DNA from: Sporolactobacillus pectinivorans
GTDB lineage: Bacteria; Bacillota; Bacilli; Bacillales; Sporolactobacillaceae
Length of the DNA stretch: 64,000 nt
Direction: 5' to 3'
NCBI RefSeq assembly: GCF_002802965.1
Contig: NZ_NXGA01000001.1
Location: 2,668,521 to 2,732,520 of the forward strand
This document shows, in pieces, positions 16,952 to 27,301 of the stretch (its first letter is position 1; each line of letters begins with the position of its first letter). The notes under the pieces were generated by a model. It did not search any database. It saw only the letters and a program-made list of their open reading frames with translations, and was not told the origin of the DNA. A program made the translations under genes and the position numbers.

Positions 16952-18562
16952 TTATACCCGAAAGACACCGGCAAGATTTGTACCAATAGGGCTTCCCATA
17001 CCGGTACACGCATCCCATCCTGTACGGGCATCATAAGCGTTAGCTTCCCGGCTTGAATCATTATTTCCCTTTGTGATATCTCGCAGTGAAGAACGTGAAG
17101 ATCCTCCATATAGCGTGGGATTCATAAATCCAACCGGGCGGCCGAGATCCTGATTGATCAGAGCGATAAGTCCTGCCCAAAGCGGTGCAACAGCACTGGT
17201 CCCGCCAATGACTGTCCGCTGCCCGTCCACTAAAATCCGGTAACCCGTTTCGGGATCCGCATTGCCGGCAACATCCGGAACTCCGCGACCAACCTTTGCC
17301 CCTGGGTTGGCAGAAGGCGGCACTTGAGCGGACATCTGCCATTCGGGAAGAGCAAAATATTGGCTGACGCCGCCTCCCGTGCTACTGTCCGGCCCGTCAT
17401 TCCAAACGGTTTCGTCCGCAATGACCGCCCCTGTCCCTTCCAGCCTTGTGCCGCCACAGGCAAGATTATTCGGGCTGGATGCGGGAAAATCTACATGAAC
17501 GAGACCGTCATCGACACCATCAGAAGAACCGCGATCCCCTGCCGCACTGCAAATTGTGACACCGAGCGCACGAGCGTCTTGGAACGCACGATCCATCGCT
17601 TGCATCGCCTGTTCTGACCAATTACTCTCCGCACTGCCCCAGCTGATCGAAACAACAGAAGGTTTATTTTCGTTATCATGAACAGCTTTGTTGATTGCAT
17701 TCAGAAAACCAGCATCCGTATTGGAAGCGAAATAAACAGCGATTTTCACTCCCGGTGCAACCGCCCCCGCTACTTCAATATCCAGAACAACTTCACCATC
17801 CGCACCATTGGCGTCCCCAGTCGGCTGATTGCCGGCACCATTCACCGGAACTGCAATCACTACCGGTGCATCAATACCCAATTCTGTAAAATATTCGTTC
17901 AACTCACTTGGATTATACCCACCTCCCAGTTCAATAATCCCGATACATTGCTGACTTGCCTTGCTGTCGGTGGGAAAACTGTATAGTTGAGCGACTTGCT
18001 CTGGTGTATACGATTTCGATGTCTGCCGACTCTGAACCGCGTTCTTAGTCTCACGGAGAATCTGGAAATGCGTTCTTGCCTGGGGACGATTGTCAAGTCC
18101 AAAAACATTTTCAATAATCCCGGCAAGGTCCTTTGGAATTTTGATCGAATCGCTGTGCCCACGATAGGTAAAATTCGGATGTTTGTATCGCTGCAACTGA
18201 ACACCGAACGCATGATTAAAATCAGCCGTTTTGCCTGAAAGAATGATCGTTCCGGCAGCGCCATTAACCTCTTTCACACTTAAATGATGGCCCTTTGCAA
18301 AAGATTCCACCTTTTTCAAATCCTCCTGGTCTGCTCCGTAAGAACCGGCAAACTCTTCCCGGCTCAGCTGCTTTACCTGTTTTTCACCAAACAAATGGTC
18401 AATCGAAGGGCGGCGCACAAGAACAGTGACTGTCATTTCTTCGTCCGGATCTGCCGGCCCGATTTTTTGAGCATTCACTACTTGAGAGCGCTCACTGTGA
18501 GGCAATGGCATTTTCTGCGAGCTTTCCTGTCGATCTTGTCCATTCAGCGAATGTTTATCCAT
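16952..18562 (-). CDS. Sedolisin (S53) serine-carboxyl peptidase, kumamolisin-like
   Basis: A 536-residue acid peptidase precursor. An N-terminal pro-kumamolisin domain (about residues 45-190, including MTVTVLVRRPS and FNHAFGVQLQRY) is followed by the peptidase S53 domain. The Glu and Asp of the triad are in GEVVLDIEVAGAVAPG, the oxyanion Asp in SAAGDRGSSDG, and the Ser in IGGTSAVAPLWAGL. A C-terminal calcium site near DARTGWDACTGMGSP is visible. There is no Sec signal peptide, as in other bacterial kumamolisins. The start ATG 18562 follows AAGGAGAAAG; the longer open frame is not used. Probably exported and self-processed at low pH (family inference). Confidence 0.93.
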   Translation of the reverse strand: MDKHSLNGQDRQESSQKMPLPHSERSQVVNAQKIGPADPDEEMTVTVLVRRPSIDHLFGEKQVKQLSREEFAGSYGADQEDLKKVESFAKGHHLSVKEVNGAAGTIILSGKTADFNHAFGVQLQRYKHPNFTYRGHSDSIKIPKDLAGIIENVFGLDNRPQARTHFQILRETKNAVQSRQTSKSYTPEQVAQLYSFPTDSKASQQCIGIIELGGGYNPSELNEYFTELGIDAPVVIAVPVNGAGNQPTGDANGADGEVVLDIEVAGAVAPGVKIAVYFASNTDAGFLNAINKAVHDNENKPSVVSISWGSAESNWSEQAMQAMDRAFQDARALGVTICSAAGDRGSSDGVDDGLVHVDFPASSPNNLACGGTRLEGTGAVIADETVWNDGPDSSTGGGVSQYFALPEWQMSAQVPPSANPGAKVGRGVPDVAGNADPETGYRILVDGQRTVIGGTSAVAPLWAGLIALINQDLGRPVGFMNPTLYGGSSRSSLRDITKGNNDSSREANAYDARTGWDACTGMGSPIGTNLAGVFRV

Positions 18563-18711
18563 AATCTTTCTCCTTTTGATCTTGTTTAATTTTAATTTAT
18601 CATAATCTTCTCGCTTTTTCATGATGCATTCGTTCGATTTTGTTCCAAGTAATAAAAATTTCCACCCCAGCGTGATAGATTCCATTTACAAAAGGGAGAC
18701 GTAGCCTAAAG

Positions 18712-18748
18712 AATAAGGGAGAGCCCATGGAAACGGCTCCCCCTTATT
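18712..18748. terminator. Terminator hairpin after the L,D-transpeptidase gene
   Basis: AATAAGGGAGAGCC, nine-base loop, GGCTCCCCCTTATT; 14 bp stem with one mismatch. Confidence 0.65.
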
Positions 18749-18778
18749 TCTAAACTTCTTCGTTTGATAGATTACTAT

Positions 18779-20176
18779 TTAATAAATAACAACTGGTTCA
18801 TTTTGCGTGAGATTATCATAGACCTGTTTCATAACATTCGGCGGGGTATTGACGCAACCGCCCGATCCTTGGTTCAGATAGGCATTAGGTGCCCAGTTAT
18901 GGCGCCAATAGGCATCATGAAAACCGCATCCGCTGTCCGTAAATGGTGCCCAGTACTTCACTTTTACTGAATAATGCGGATCACCAGATTCGCTGCCTAC
19001 AAGTGTTGAAGGGGATTGTTTATACATGATATACCATACTCCCTTAGGCGTATCTTCATGGGTATCCTGTCTGCCCGTGACAACATTGGTCGTCACCTTT
19101 AATTTACCATTTTGATAAATCCAGATACGTTGCTGTTCAATGGACACTTCTGCGTATGTGTCGCCGATACCGTGATTCGCTGTAACATGGTAACCAATGC
19201 CGTAAGTGCTGTAACCGACTCCGTACACATTATAGGCGCGCAGCGACGTATCCCCTTTTTCTAAGGCATCCTGAATCCGTTTTGTTTCGGCGGGAACATC
19301 AAGTGCCCATCCATAGGATTGTCCTTGAACCGAGATCACCGACCCGGAATGCGTTTTGAATTGAAAATTTTTATTCAACGTTGACTGGGAACGGTTGATC
19401 GCAGCGACTCTATTCTCAAGGCCGCTTGTGTCAATCGTCATCTTCATGTCTTTGGATACCGTCGCATTTTTAATTAAATCACTGGCTTTTAGTGTGTAAG
19501 TTGTATTCTGAACTTGGTAAGCGACAGACTTCTGAACAAGTTCCTGCAGTTTTTTCTTTTCATTCTTAACAATTGTGCTGTCCGATTCGATCGGCACTGA
19601 GCGCACAGCTTTCAAATGGATCACGCTGTAATACTCATGTTGATCATAATCTTTTAATAGTTTGGCAGTATCATATTGTTCGCCCCCTACACTATTAGAA
19701 ACAAAGATTCGGCCCTGATTCAAAGAGGCCCGGGCATCCAACGGTGCTTTAAGACTTTTGTTCATTAACGCAATTTTGGCCGCTACTTCTCCCCTCAGCT
19801 TTTGGCTGCGTTCATTTTCTGCCTTTGAAGGCACCAGTGAATAGTCCTTTGCAACTGAAGAAGGCCACCACGTCTGCTGTTTTTTTAACAAACTTCTGAC
19901 TGAAGGCAGGTCGTTGTTTGTAAAACCCGCCTTCGTGCCCTTTTCATTTACAATAAGCTTGTCGCCGATATAGACTTCATTTTTTAAAACCAGTGCCTTT
20001 AACTTTTTTATTGTCTGATCAGCTGTCAGTCCACCCACGTCTGTTCCATTGATCATGATTGAGTGGTTAAACCGGGTTGCCTGATAATAGCTCAGCCCCG
20101 CTATACCCACAATAATAAGTACGACAAAAACAGTGATGCTGCTTATAATAATGATATTAATCTTGCGAATGACCAT
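18779..20176 (-). CDS. Membrane-anchored L,D-transpeptidase (YkuD) with peptidoglycan-binding domain
   Basis: A 465-residue envelope protein. One N-terminal membrane helix (about residues 7-32) anchors it outside the cell. A putative peptidoglycan-binding region follows (MINGTDVGGLTADQTIKKL is typical of PG_binding_4). The C-terminal YkuD domain from about residue 335 ends in the catalytic HDAYWRHNWAPNAYL..GSGGCVNTP, with the HxxxxxxxxxxxxxxxxxSxGCxN pattern and nucleophile Cys. It should form 3-3 cross-links or anchor proteins to the wall. It is monogenic, with its own terminator. Confidence 0.92.
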   Translation of the reverse strand: MVIRKINIIIISSITVFVVLIIVGIAGLSYYQATRFNHSIMINGTDVGGLTADQTIKKLKALVLKNEVYIGDKLIVNEKGTKAGFTNNDLPSVRSLLKKQQTWWPSSVAKDYSLVPSKAENERSQKLRGEVAAKIALMNKSLKAPLDARASLNQGRIFVSNSVGGEQYDTAKLLKDYDQHEYYSVIHLKAVRSVPIESDSTIVKNEKKKLQELVQKSVAYQVQNTTYTLKASDLIKNATVSKDMKMTIDTSGLENRVAAINRSQSTLNKNFQFKTHSGSVISVQGQSYGWALDVPAETKRIQDALEKGDTSLRAYNVYGVGYSTYGIGYHVTANHGIGDTYAEVSIEQQRIWIYQNGKLKVTTNVVTGRQDTHEDTPKGVWYIMYKQSPSTLVGSESGDPHYSVKVKYWAPFTDSGCGFHDAYWRHNWAPNAYLNQGSGGCVNTPPNVMKQVYDNLTQNEPVVIY

Positions 20177-20371
20177 TCACCTCAAAAAAAAGATTTACTC
20201 ACTAAACGTTTTATATTATGAAAATGTTTCAAGCAATATTAGTTATATATAAAATAAAGGAATTGGTTCTTTTTAACAAGTCTTATCCATTATTCGAAAA
20301 CCAGATCCGGCGGAAAAAGCTCGTATCCCTTTCTCATAAATGACTTCCAGATGCGAATTTTCCGGCAAGTT

Positions 20372-20407
20372 AAAAAGTCGGAAGAAAAATAATTCTCCCG
20401 ACTTTTA
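20372..20407 (-). terminator. Terminator of the mgtA operon
   Basis: On the minus strand AAAGTCGGGAG, A/T-rich loop, CTTCCGACTTTTT. It lies about 120 bp after the small membrane-protein gene and argues against a longer reading frame that crosses it. Confidence 0.75.
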
Positions 20408-20527
20408 ATCCCTGTTCTATTTATATTACAAGCATCAATCAGGTAAGTAATGAGTATGAATGCAGCCAGCACCAGCACCATTATTTCCAGAGACTTTTTC
20501 AACTGCTCCGTGTAATGAACCCAACTT

Positions 20528-20734
20528 TCAATCAGCATTTCTTTTGTCATGAATAACAAGAGACAGCACAAACGCAAAGGGAAAGAGCAACAATCCGAAA
20601 ACGTACCATTTTAAAAAATTCCGGCCTTTTTCAAATGCTTTGACCGCTGGATAAGTTGAAAACAGTCCAAGCAGCATGACACCAAATGCTCCATACAATC
20701 CGACGGCCGTGTAAAAATTCTGTCCGTTAATCAT
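20528..20734 (-). CDS. Small two-helix membrane protein downstream of mgtA
   Basis: A 68-residue protein starting MINGQNFYTAVG at ATG 20734 behind GGAGGAGGC. Two hydrophobic helices (about 8-31 and 41-62) are joined by a short basic loop, and the tail is charged. It begins 20 bp after the mgtA stop, so it is co-transcribed and controlled by the same M-box. No family is recognised. Small membrane proteins that stabilise or modulate MgtA are known in enterics (MgtS, MgtR), but sequence resemblance is not claimed. Confidence 0.7.
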   Translation of the reverse strand: MINGQNFYTAVGLYGAFGVMLLGLFSTYPAVKAFEKGRNFLKWYVFGLLLFPFAFVLSLVIHDKRNAD

Positions 20735-20754
20735 AATATCTGCCTCCTCCACGA

Positions 20755-23433
20755 TTACAGCAGTTCACCATATCTTCTTTTATACATTGTTTTAAGGAAT
20801 GTCGCCAGCAGCATGTAGCAAATGATCATGCCGATCAACCATGGAAAATAAGAAGCAGGCATTGCCGACATCCCCAATATGTGCCCAAAAGGCGTGTAAG
20901 GGACAATGGTTCCAACCGCGATGGACGCGGAAGTAAACAGCAGAACCGGCAGCGACGCCCTGCTCTGTATAAATGGAACCTTGGGCGTGCGCAGCATGTG
21001 GATGACAAGGGTCTGCGACCACAGGCTCTCTACAAACCACCCGGCGTTAAACAGAGTGACGAACAGTCCGCTGTTGGTGCCTTGAACCCCGTACGCTCCA
21101 CCTGCAACAGCCGGACAAATGACAAAGAACATAACAATGTAGGTAGTGATATCAAACACTGAACTAGTTGGCCCCAGCCAGATCATAAAACTGCCGATCG
21201 AAGAAGCATCCCATTTGCGCGGAACCTTGAGATAGTCCTCATCCATGTTGTCCCATGGAATCGCGATGCAGGAAATGTCATAAATCAGATTCAGAAAAAG
21301 GATCTGAATGGGCTGCATCGGCAGGAAAGGAAGGAACGCACTGGCAGTGACTACCGAAAACATGTTGCCGAAGTTGGAACTAGCCGTCATTTTTATATAC
21401 TTAATTATATTTCCGAAAGTACGGCGTCCTTCCAAGACACCCCGCTCAAGCACCATCAAGTCTTTTTCTAACAGGATAATATCTGCAGATTCCTTTGCAA
21501 TATCAACTGCTGTATCAACTGAGATACCGACATCTGCCTTGTGCATGGCGGCGGCATCATTAATCCCGTCGCCCATGAAACCAACGGTATGGCCATTTTC
21601 CCTTAAAATAGTGACAATCCGCTCTTTTTGCTGCGGGCTGAGTTTTGCAAAAACGCTTGTGGTTTCCGCAGCTTCGGAAAGCTCTTGGTCATTCATCTTG
21701 TCAACATCTGTACCCAGCAGCAGGTTATCGACTTTCAGTCCAACTTGTTTGCAGACGTATCGAGTCACCGCATCGTTATCACCAGTCAGCACCTTGACAG
21801 CCACTCCGTAATCGTTGAGTGCCTTGATGGCCGCCATTGACGTATCCTTCGGAGGGTCGAGAAAGGCCAGATAGCCGATCAGCACCATGTTGGATTCATC
21901 TTTTACAGAAAAGATGCCTTCAACAGACGGATTGGTTTTCTGCGCGACAGCCAGAACGCGCATGCCTTCACCATTGATTCTTTGTGCCGTCGCAAGAATT
22001 TTCTTCTTAATCTCATCGGTCAGTTCAACAATCTTACCGCCATACTCGGCGTAGGCCGAGATCGACAACATTTCTTCGATTGCGCCTTTCGTAATCAGCT
22101 GAGTCTTACCGTCATGGTCACGGATGACAACGCTCATCCTTCGCCTGTTGAAATCAAACGGAATTTCGTCCACCTTAGTGTATCGTTCCTGCATGGAACG
22201 GTAGGGCTCAGATTTAGCATGATTGAGAACCGCAAAATCCATAAGGTTTTTAAGCCCCGTCTGGTAATAGCTGTTTAAAAATGCATGGCGCAGAATTCTT
22301 TCATCTTCATGACCGTCAATGTCCAAGTATCGTTCCAGGACGACTTTGTCCTGCGTTATTGTCCCGGTCTTATCTGTACAGAGAACATCCATCGCCCCAA
22401 AATTCTGCATCGAATTAAGATGTTTGACAATCGTCTTTTTCTTCGCCATCGCAACCGCGCCTTTTGCAAGGTTGGTGGTTACGATCATCGGCAGCATTTC
22501 AGGTGTCAGGCCGACTGCGACAGAGAGGGCAAATAAGAACGCCTCAAACCAGTCACCTTTCGTAAAGCCATTGACAAACAATACGACAGGCACCATGCAC
22601 ATCATGAAGCGAATAAGCACCCAGCTGACTGAGTTGACGCCCTTTTCAAAGTTTGTCACAACTTGCTTTCCGGTGATGGTCTTGGCCATGGAACCAAAAC
22701 AGGTATAATCGCCCGTGGCGAGAACAATGCAAGTGGCGGATCCGCTGACAACGTTGCTGCCCATGAAGGCAAGATTAGGGAGATCCAGCGGATTTTGACT
22801 GTCATCCTTTACTGAACGGTCATACTTCTCAAGCGGCTCACTCTCGCCGGTAAGAGAGGACTGGCTAACAAACAGGTCTTTGCAGGCGATCACACGAACA
22901 TCAGCCGGTATCATGTCTCCTGCCGCCAGAAAGACAATATCTCCGGGAACGATCTCCGCAAGCGGCACTTCCTTTTTGCCCTCTTCACCGCGGGAAACGG
23001 CTGCTGTTGTATGAACTAAAGCTTTAAGCTTCTCGGCAGAATTGTTGGAACGCGTTTCCTGAATGAAACGAAGCAGTCCACTAATAACTACCATTGTGCA
23101 AATAATGATAACTGTCGAAGGATCTTTCTCTCCGGGCGCCGCGATAACGACATCAGTGATAAACGAAATGATCGCAAGTATAAAAAGCACAACCGTAAAG
23201 GGATTGACGAATGCCCCGATTAATCTTTTATAGACCGATTCCGGCTTCTGGTGAGAGATTTCGTTGCTTCCGTATTTATCTCTGAGATCCTCTGCAGCTT
23301 CTTCGTTGTATCCGGTCAAATGGGTATTATACTTTTTTAGCAATTCTTCTGTTTCCATTCTGCTCGCTATAATCAATTCATTTGCGACAGGCGATACAGA
23401 ACGTGAAACGTTTGAAATAATTTTCTTTTTCAT
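20755..23433 (-). CDS. mgtA: Magnesium-importing P-type ATPase
   Basis: An 892-residue P3B-type ATPase that imports magnesium at the membrane. The phosphorylation site DKTGT is at about residues 354-358, the actuator TGES at 195-198, and the hinge [21 protein letters not shown] lies in the C-terminal half. Ten membrane segments are predicted in the usual 4+6 arrangement; the [12 protein letters not shown] helix 4 is characteristic of MgtA/MgtB. The length matches the family (about 900). The ATG at 23433 follows GGAGGT. An M-box riboswitch upstream makes it magnesium-repressed. Confidence 0.97.
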   Translation of the reverse strand: MKKKIISNVSRSVSPVANELIIASRMETEELLKKYNTHLTGYNEEAAEDLRDKYGSNEISHQKPESVYKRLIGAFVNPFTVVLFILAIISFITDVVIAAPGEKDPSTVIIICTMVVISGLLRFIQETRSNNSAEKLKALVHTTAAVSRGEEGKKEVPLAEIVPGDIVFLAAGDMIPADVRVIACKDLFVSQSSLTGESEPLEKYDRSVKDDSQNPLDLPNLAFMGSNVVSGSATCIVLATGDYTCFGSMAKTITGKQVVTNFEKGVNSVSWVLIRFMMCMVPVVLFVNGFTKGDWFEAFLFALSVAVGLTPEMLPMIVTTNLAKGAVAMAKKKTIVKHLNSMQNFGAMDVLCTDKTGTITQDKVVLERYLDIDGHEDERILRHAFLNSYYQTGLKNLMDFAVLNHAKSEPYRSMQERYTKVDEIPFDFNRRRMSVVIRDHDGKTQLITKGAIEEMLSISAYAEYGGKIVELTDEIKKKILATAQRINGEGMRVLAVAQKTNPSVEGIFSVKDESNMVLIGYLAFLDPPKDTSMAAIKALNDYGVAVKVLTGDNDAVTRYVCKQVGLKVDNLLLGTDVDKMNDQELSEAAETTSVFAKLSPQQKERIVTILRENGHTVGFMGDGINDAAAMHKADVGISVDTAVDIAKESADIILLEKDLMVLERGVLEGRRTFGNIIKYIKMTASSNFGNMFSVVTASAFLPFLPMQPIQILFLNLIYDISCIAIPWDNMDEDYLKVPRKWDASSIGSFMIWLGPTSSVFDITTYIVMFFVICPAVAGGAYGVQGTNSGLFVTLFNAGWFVESLWSQTLVIHMLRTPKVPFIQSRASLPVLLFTSASIAVGTIVPYTPFGHILGMSAMPASYFPWLIGMIICYMLLATFLKTMYKRRYGELL

Positions 23434-23725
23434 GGTCCTTAACCTCCGATTCTTAGTTTATTAGCTATTTAAGCCGCCACTATTTCCTGTGGATAAACTA
23501 AAGGAAGAAAAGGCACAAAACGCAGGGGATAAGCGCTCCTAACCTCTATATCAGATTCAATGAGAAAAACAGACAGGGAGATTCATTGCACTCTCGTACC
23601 TTATTTTTATCGCAGGTACTTCGCCCGTCGGGTTTTATGCCCTTACTACTTCCTTCATCCATTTTCCTCACCTCATTTTCCTTTTAAACGATCAATTAAA
23701 AATCCGGCAGTATTCCTTTCAGAAA

Positions 23726-23767
23726 TTAAAAATCCCCCACCAAAGCTCAGACGCTTGGCAGAGGATT
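23726..23767 (-). terminator. M-box terminator
   Basis: On the minus strand AATCCTCTGCCAA, loop, TTGGTGGGGGATTTTTAA; shares sequence with the end of the M-box expression platform. Between it and mgtA (23434-23725) is an untranslated leader with no gene. Confidence 0.75.
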
Positions 23768-23769
23768 AA

Positions 23770-23960
23770 CATTTCTGTCTACAAAACACACCTTTTAAAT
23801 AAAGCATGTTCACGTTCAAGCTTTAGCTTCGCAGGGCGATGAAATTGCATTAAACTATGCCTTGTTTTCGACATAGTCTGTTTACCTTCTCATAGTGTTT
23901 CCACTACTCCGCGGCAGCAATCCGTATCCCTGCGGTAGCCTCACCTACCGTAATTATTCA
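23770..23960 (-). promoter_or_regulatory. M-box (ykoK) magnesium riboswitch
   Basis: The minus strand carries the M-box core TACGGTAGGTGAGGCTACCG, then GGGATACGGATTGCTGCCGC, AAGGTAAACAG and the following paired elements. Magnesium binding compacts the aptamer and favours the terminator at 23767-23726, shutting off mgtA. The core sequence is unmistakable, while the exact boundaries are estimated. Confidence 0.92.
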
Positions 23961-23972
23961 ATTGCCTTGTGT

Positions 23973-24002
23973 ATTATAAGGCGATTAACAGTGTAATGTC
24001 AA
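23973..24002 (-). promoter_or_regulatory. Promoter of the M-box/mgtA transcript
   Basis: TTGACA (24002-23997), 18 bp, TATAAT (23978-23973) on the minus strand. Confidence 0.75.
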
Positions 24003-24097
24003 CATATTTATAGACCGTACGCCGAATTTACAGGTGGAAAAATGGGCTTCATCATGACTATTTTCTTTATGGACATCTTCTGAATTGAAAGCGTCTG

Positions 24098-24149
24098 TTG
24101 ACAATATGCAATTATTTTTTGACAAAATGTCATTTTAAGCTGTTATAAT
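24098..24149 (+). promoter_or_regulatory. Promoter and possible operator of the broken HTH gene
   Basis: TTGACAATATG at 24098 and TTGACAAAATGTCA at 24119-24132 form a repeated half-site; the second is a TGACA-AAA-TGTCA palindrome. TATAAT lies at 24144-24149. It looks like a self-operator of the decayed regulator. Confidence 0.45.
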
Positions 24150-24248
24150 GCTTATGGATGAACAATGATCTTAACATAAAGTTCGTAAATGCCTTCCTAC
24201 TTTAAAAAGAGGCTTAAAAAAAGAGAACAATAGAGATGAAGGCCATCC

Positions 24249-24860
24249 ATGTCTGAAGCAAGAAATACTGACCAGATCGGTTCGCTGCTAAAAAAGTTGT
24301 TGAAACAGCGGTCATTATCTATGCGGGAACTTAATAAACTCACGAAAACTGATGTAGCCGCGACTCAAGAATAATAAACGGTAAACGGAAAGCTAGCCCG
24401 AAACATTTGTAAAAATTTGCTGAATCTCTCGGTGTCTCCGCTACCGATTTATTTGTATCGGCAGGTTATCTTCAGGACCGGAAGAACAAGCGGTACATTC
24501 AGATAATGATCTCCATTCATCCACCATTCAAAAGGTTCTCAAGTCCTCTAATCCGTTCAATCAAAAATTCACTTTTGACCGTCTGGAACATCAATTAGCC
24601 AATTATGAACAATTTTCAACAACAGAAGAGGGAAGAAAAATCATTTTGACGGATTTTGAGGAGAAGCTTCAGAAAGTAGGCAGTATTGATCTCTTCATCA
24701 GCCACCTAAAGAATATGTTTAAAAAAATTCGCCAGAAGAAGGAGACTCCGTATTAACTGGCGATAATGGAGGGTGCACTGCTCTATTTTACCTGTTGATG
24801 TCATTCCGGATTACATTTTTCCGATCGGCTATTTAGATGGCGCTATCGTTTACAAATTGC
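24249..24860 (+). pseudogene. Decayed HTH (XRE) regulator fused to a DUF1232-like domain
   Basis: Reading frames join only if two or more frameshifts and a nonsense codon are allowed. Frame 1 gives MSEARNTDQIGSLLKKLLKQ.. and ends in tandem TAA. A second frame continues INGKRKASPKHL-stop-KFAESLGVSATDLFVSAGYLQDR, the second half of an XRE helix-turn-helix. A third gives EEGRKIILTDFEEKLQKVGS..SHLKNMF, ending at 24756. After another shift, PVDVIPDYIFPIGYLDGAIV (about 24795-24855) matches a DUF1232/YkvA core. All parts stay collinear, so this is one inactivated gene. The original was perhaps a membrane-linked regulator. Confidence 0.7.
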
Positions 24861-25144
24861 CATGCTGTCGCTTCAAAATAGAGTAATAGTACAAGACTTG
24901 CAAAGCGGCATTTCAGCAGAGATAATTAGTCCAAGTGTGCCAACCAAACTTACTACTGATCAGACGCGGCAAGTTCCCAGGTTTGTAACGAATCCTGTAG
25001 TTATTAGTCTAGGCGTCATCGGGGTCTGTAAAATTCAGAAATCATTTTTTCTGCAGCACCGGACTGAAATCTATACTTCATTTTTACTGTGCTATTGTAC
25101 CATTAAATTTCGAACGATCATACTTGGAAGGGGACTCTTTTTTT

Positions 25145-25954
25145 ATGACTATCTTGCAGACTTTGATCTTTGCTATCGTTCAGGGAATAGCTGAACTATT
25201 TCCTATCAGCAGCGTGGCTCACGGGGTACTTGTTCCCTACGTCTTTCACTGGAATTTAAGTCCGACATTTCTGAACCAACACTTCTTAGCTTATGTCGTC
25301 ATGCTCCACCTGGGGACGGCGATTGCGTTGTTCCTGTTTTTCTGGAAAGACTGGTTCGCTATTATCCGTTCGCTCTTTACCGGGAGTAAAAGAGTTTTGC
25401 TGCTGCTTATTGTTGCAACAATTCCTGCCGGCGTCATCGGTGTAGTTCTTCAAAAGCCTATTACCCATATGTTCAGTAACGTAACCAGTGCGGCTATCTT
25501 TTTGCTGATTAATGGATTTTTCCTCTTCTTTGGAGAGAAAATCCGCTCGAGAGGACAAAAAAACATCGAGGATCTGACAATGGGGCAGGCTTTCATCATT
25601 GGCCTCTTCCAATCGCTCGCTCTTATCCCCGGATTTTCACGGTCCGGATCAAGCATGATTGCAGGATTTTGGATGGGACTTAAAACTGAATCTGCAGCTC
25701 GGTTTTCCATGATCATGGCGACGCCGATTATCGCGGGTGCCAGCATTCTCGAAGTACCTAAAATCTTAAAAGCCCATACTCCCGGACTGATGCAGATGTC
25801 TTTGCTGGGTGGCCTGATGGCTGGAATCTTCGCTTTCATCAGCATCTGGATCTTGATGAAATGGTTTAAGAAAAAAGAAATTCGGGCAATGCGGCCATTT
25901 GCCTATTATTGCTGGGCCGTCGGTGCACTCGTTTTAATCAGTCAATTATTATAA
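25145..25954 (+). CDS. uppP: Undecaprenyl-diphosphatase (BacA/UppP family)
   Basis: UppP dephosphorylates undecaprenyl diphosphate at the membrane to recycle the cell-wall lipid carrier; extra copies give bacitracin tolerance. The 269-residue product has the two family signatures, somewhat divergent: AELFPISSVAHGVLV near the N-terminus (usually EFLPISSTGH) and PGFSRSGSSM in the middle. It has about eight hydrophobic segments. The start is ATG 25145 (MTILQTL) after AAGGGGA. The divergent first motif suggests a secondary paralogue. Confidence 0.88.
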   Translation: MTILQTLIFAIVQGIAELFPISSVAHGVLVPYVFHWNLSPTFLNQHFLAYVVMLHLGTAIALFLFFWKDWFAIIRSLFTGSKRVLLLLIVATIPAGVIGVVLQKPITHMFSNVTSAAIFLLINGFFLFFGEKIRSRGQKNIEDLTMGQAFIIGLFQSLALIPGFSRSGSSMIAGFWMGLKTESAARFSMIMATPIIAGASILEVPKILKAHTPGLMQMSLLGGLMAGIFAFISIWILMKWFKKKEIRAMRPFAYYCWAVGALVLISQLL

Positions 25955-26090
25955 TTTTTTTATTAATCCTGAAATACAGCCAAAGCAGTATATATAATGT
26001 GCAAACTTAGAGTAAAGAATCATCTCAAAAGCTATTGCATCAGAAAAGATATAAACGATAACCTTAAATTTTAACAAGGGAGCAGCAGTC

Positions 26091-27122
26091 GTGGCACAGA
26101 TTAGCACAGACAGTGAATCACGTCATTCACTGAAAAAATCTAAAAAACATCATAAAGTTTTGCGCTATACTCTTTTAATTCTGGCGGCTCTGATACTGGT
26201 AGCGGCGGGTGTCTTTGCCTATGAATCACACCAATTAAGTCCACAGACTCATTTCAGTCACTTAAAAGCTATTGGGAGCCCTAATAAAAACAATAATGCG
26301 CTCAGTAAATATAAAGAAAAATCAGGCGTTTTCAATGTACTCCTCATTGGCTCCGACGCTCGCAAAACAGACCCGGCCGGGCATACAGATTCAATACTGC
26401 TTATTCATGCCGATTTGAACAATCATAAGTACGACGTGCTGAGTATTCCTCGCGACACGCGTGTCTATATGTCCGGATACGGCTACACAAAACTGACTAG
26501 TGTCCAGTACGTTTCACAGATTAATCACGGCACAAAGCAAGGAATTCTTGATGCTATAAGCGCTATCTCAAATCTCACCGGCGTTCCGGTCAACTATTAT
26601 GCAGAAACGAATTACTGGGGCCTTCAGGACATGGTTGATGCGATCGGTGGAATACAGATGAATGTTCCTTTTAATGTCACACTGACTCATCCATGGTATC
26701 CCGAAGATAAAAACATGACCTTTTCTGCCGGGATGCACACGCTCAATGGTAAAATGGTAACCGAAATTGTACATGAACGCGATTCGGTCCCTGGAACTGA
26801 TTACGGGCGCCAGCAGTTACAGGAAGCTGCGTTGATCGGCATTGCGAAAAAAGTAATGCAGCCTTCAAATATCACCAAATTGCCGGCCCTGTCTCAGTCT
26901 ACATCAAAATTTCTTATTGGGACCAATATGACCACGGACGACATGATCAGTATGGGCCTGGGTGTCAGGAGTGATTTCCATCCGGAGCAGCAAATCCAAT
27001 ACCATCAAGTCAAAGGTCAAAATGCGGTCATGTACGATGACATTTTGAAAGCAAATAATGACGAGGTTGTCCTTGATCCCGGTCAATTAAAATCTGTTGT
27101 CCAGAAATATTTTACAAACTGA
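26091..27122 (+). CDS. LytR-CpsA-Psr (LCP) family wall-polymer ligase
   Basis: A 343-residue protein with a basic cytoplasmic N-terminus, one membrane helix (about residues 25-46) and an extracellular LCP domain. Key motifs are VLLIGSDARKTDPAGHTDSILLIH, SIPRDTRVYM with the lipid-phosphate-binding Arg, and EIVHERDSVPGTDYGRQQLQ. LCP enzymes transfer teichoic acids or other polymers from undecaprenyl diphosphate to peptidoglycan. The start is GTG 26091 after AAGGGAGC. It follows uppP on the same strand, matching a polyprenyl-linked job. A strong terminator follows. Confidence 0.93.
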   Translation: MAQISTDSESRHSLKKSKKHHKVLRYTLLILAALILVAAGVFAYESHQLSPQTHFSHLKAIGSPNKNNNALSKYKEKSGVFNVLLIGSDARKTDPAGHTDSILLIHADLNNHKYDVLSIPRDTRVYMSGYGYTKLTSVQYVSQINHGTKQGILDAISAISNLTGVPVNYYAETNYWGLQDMVDAIGGIQMNVPFNVTLTHPWYPEDKNMTFSAGMHTLNGKMVTEIVHERDSVPGTDYGRQQLQEAALIGIAKKVMQPSNITKLPALSQSTSKFLIGTNMTTDDMISMGLGVRSDFHPEQQIQYHQVKGQNAVMYDDILKANNDEVVLDPGQLKSVVQKYFTN

Positions 27123-27171
27123 GTACAAGGAATTCCAAGTAATTTTTCAAAAACGATAAACTTTTAACAGT

Positions 27172-27212
27172 AAAAAGCCGCATTTTTCGATTGAAAAATA
27201 CGGCTTTTTTTA
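27172..27212. terminator. Bidirectional terminator after the LCP gene
   Basis: AAAAAGCCGCATTTTTC, short loop, GAAAAATACGGCTTTTTTT. Confidence 0.85.
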
Positions 27213-27301
27213 CTGTCCTGCGTAGAAACAAATTCAGAGAACGTCCAAAAGAGGAAATTACAAAAGACTAGACTGATATTTTCTTATAAGAGTTAGTCCT
27301 A

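Noticed and set aside
20290..20550. An 86-95 codon leftward frame after the small mgtA-linked protein
   Set aside because: It runs through a strong terminator hairpin (20372-20407), has no ribosome site and no family resemblance.
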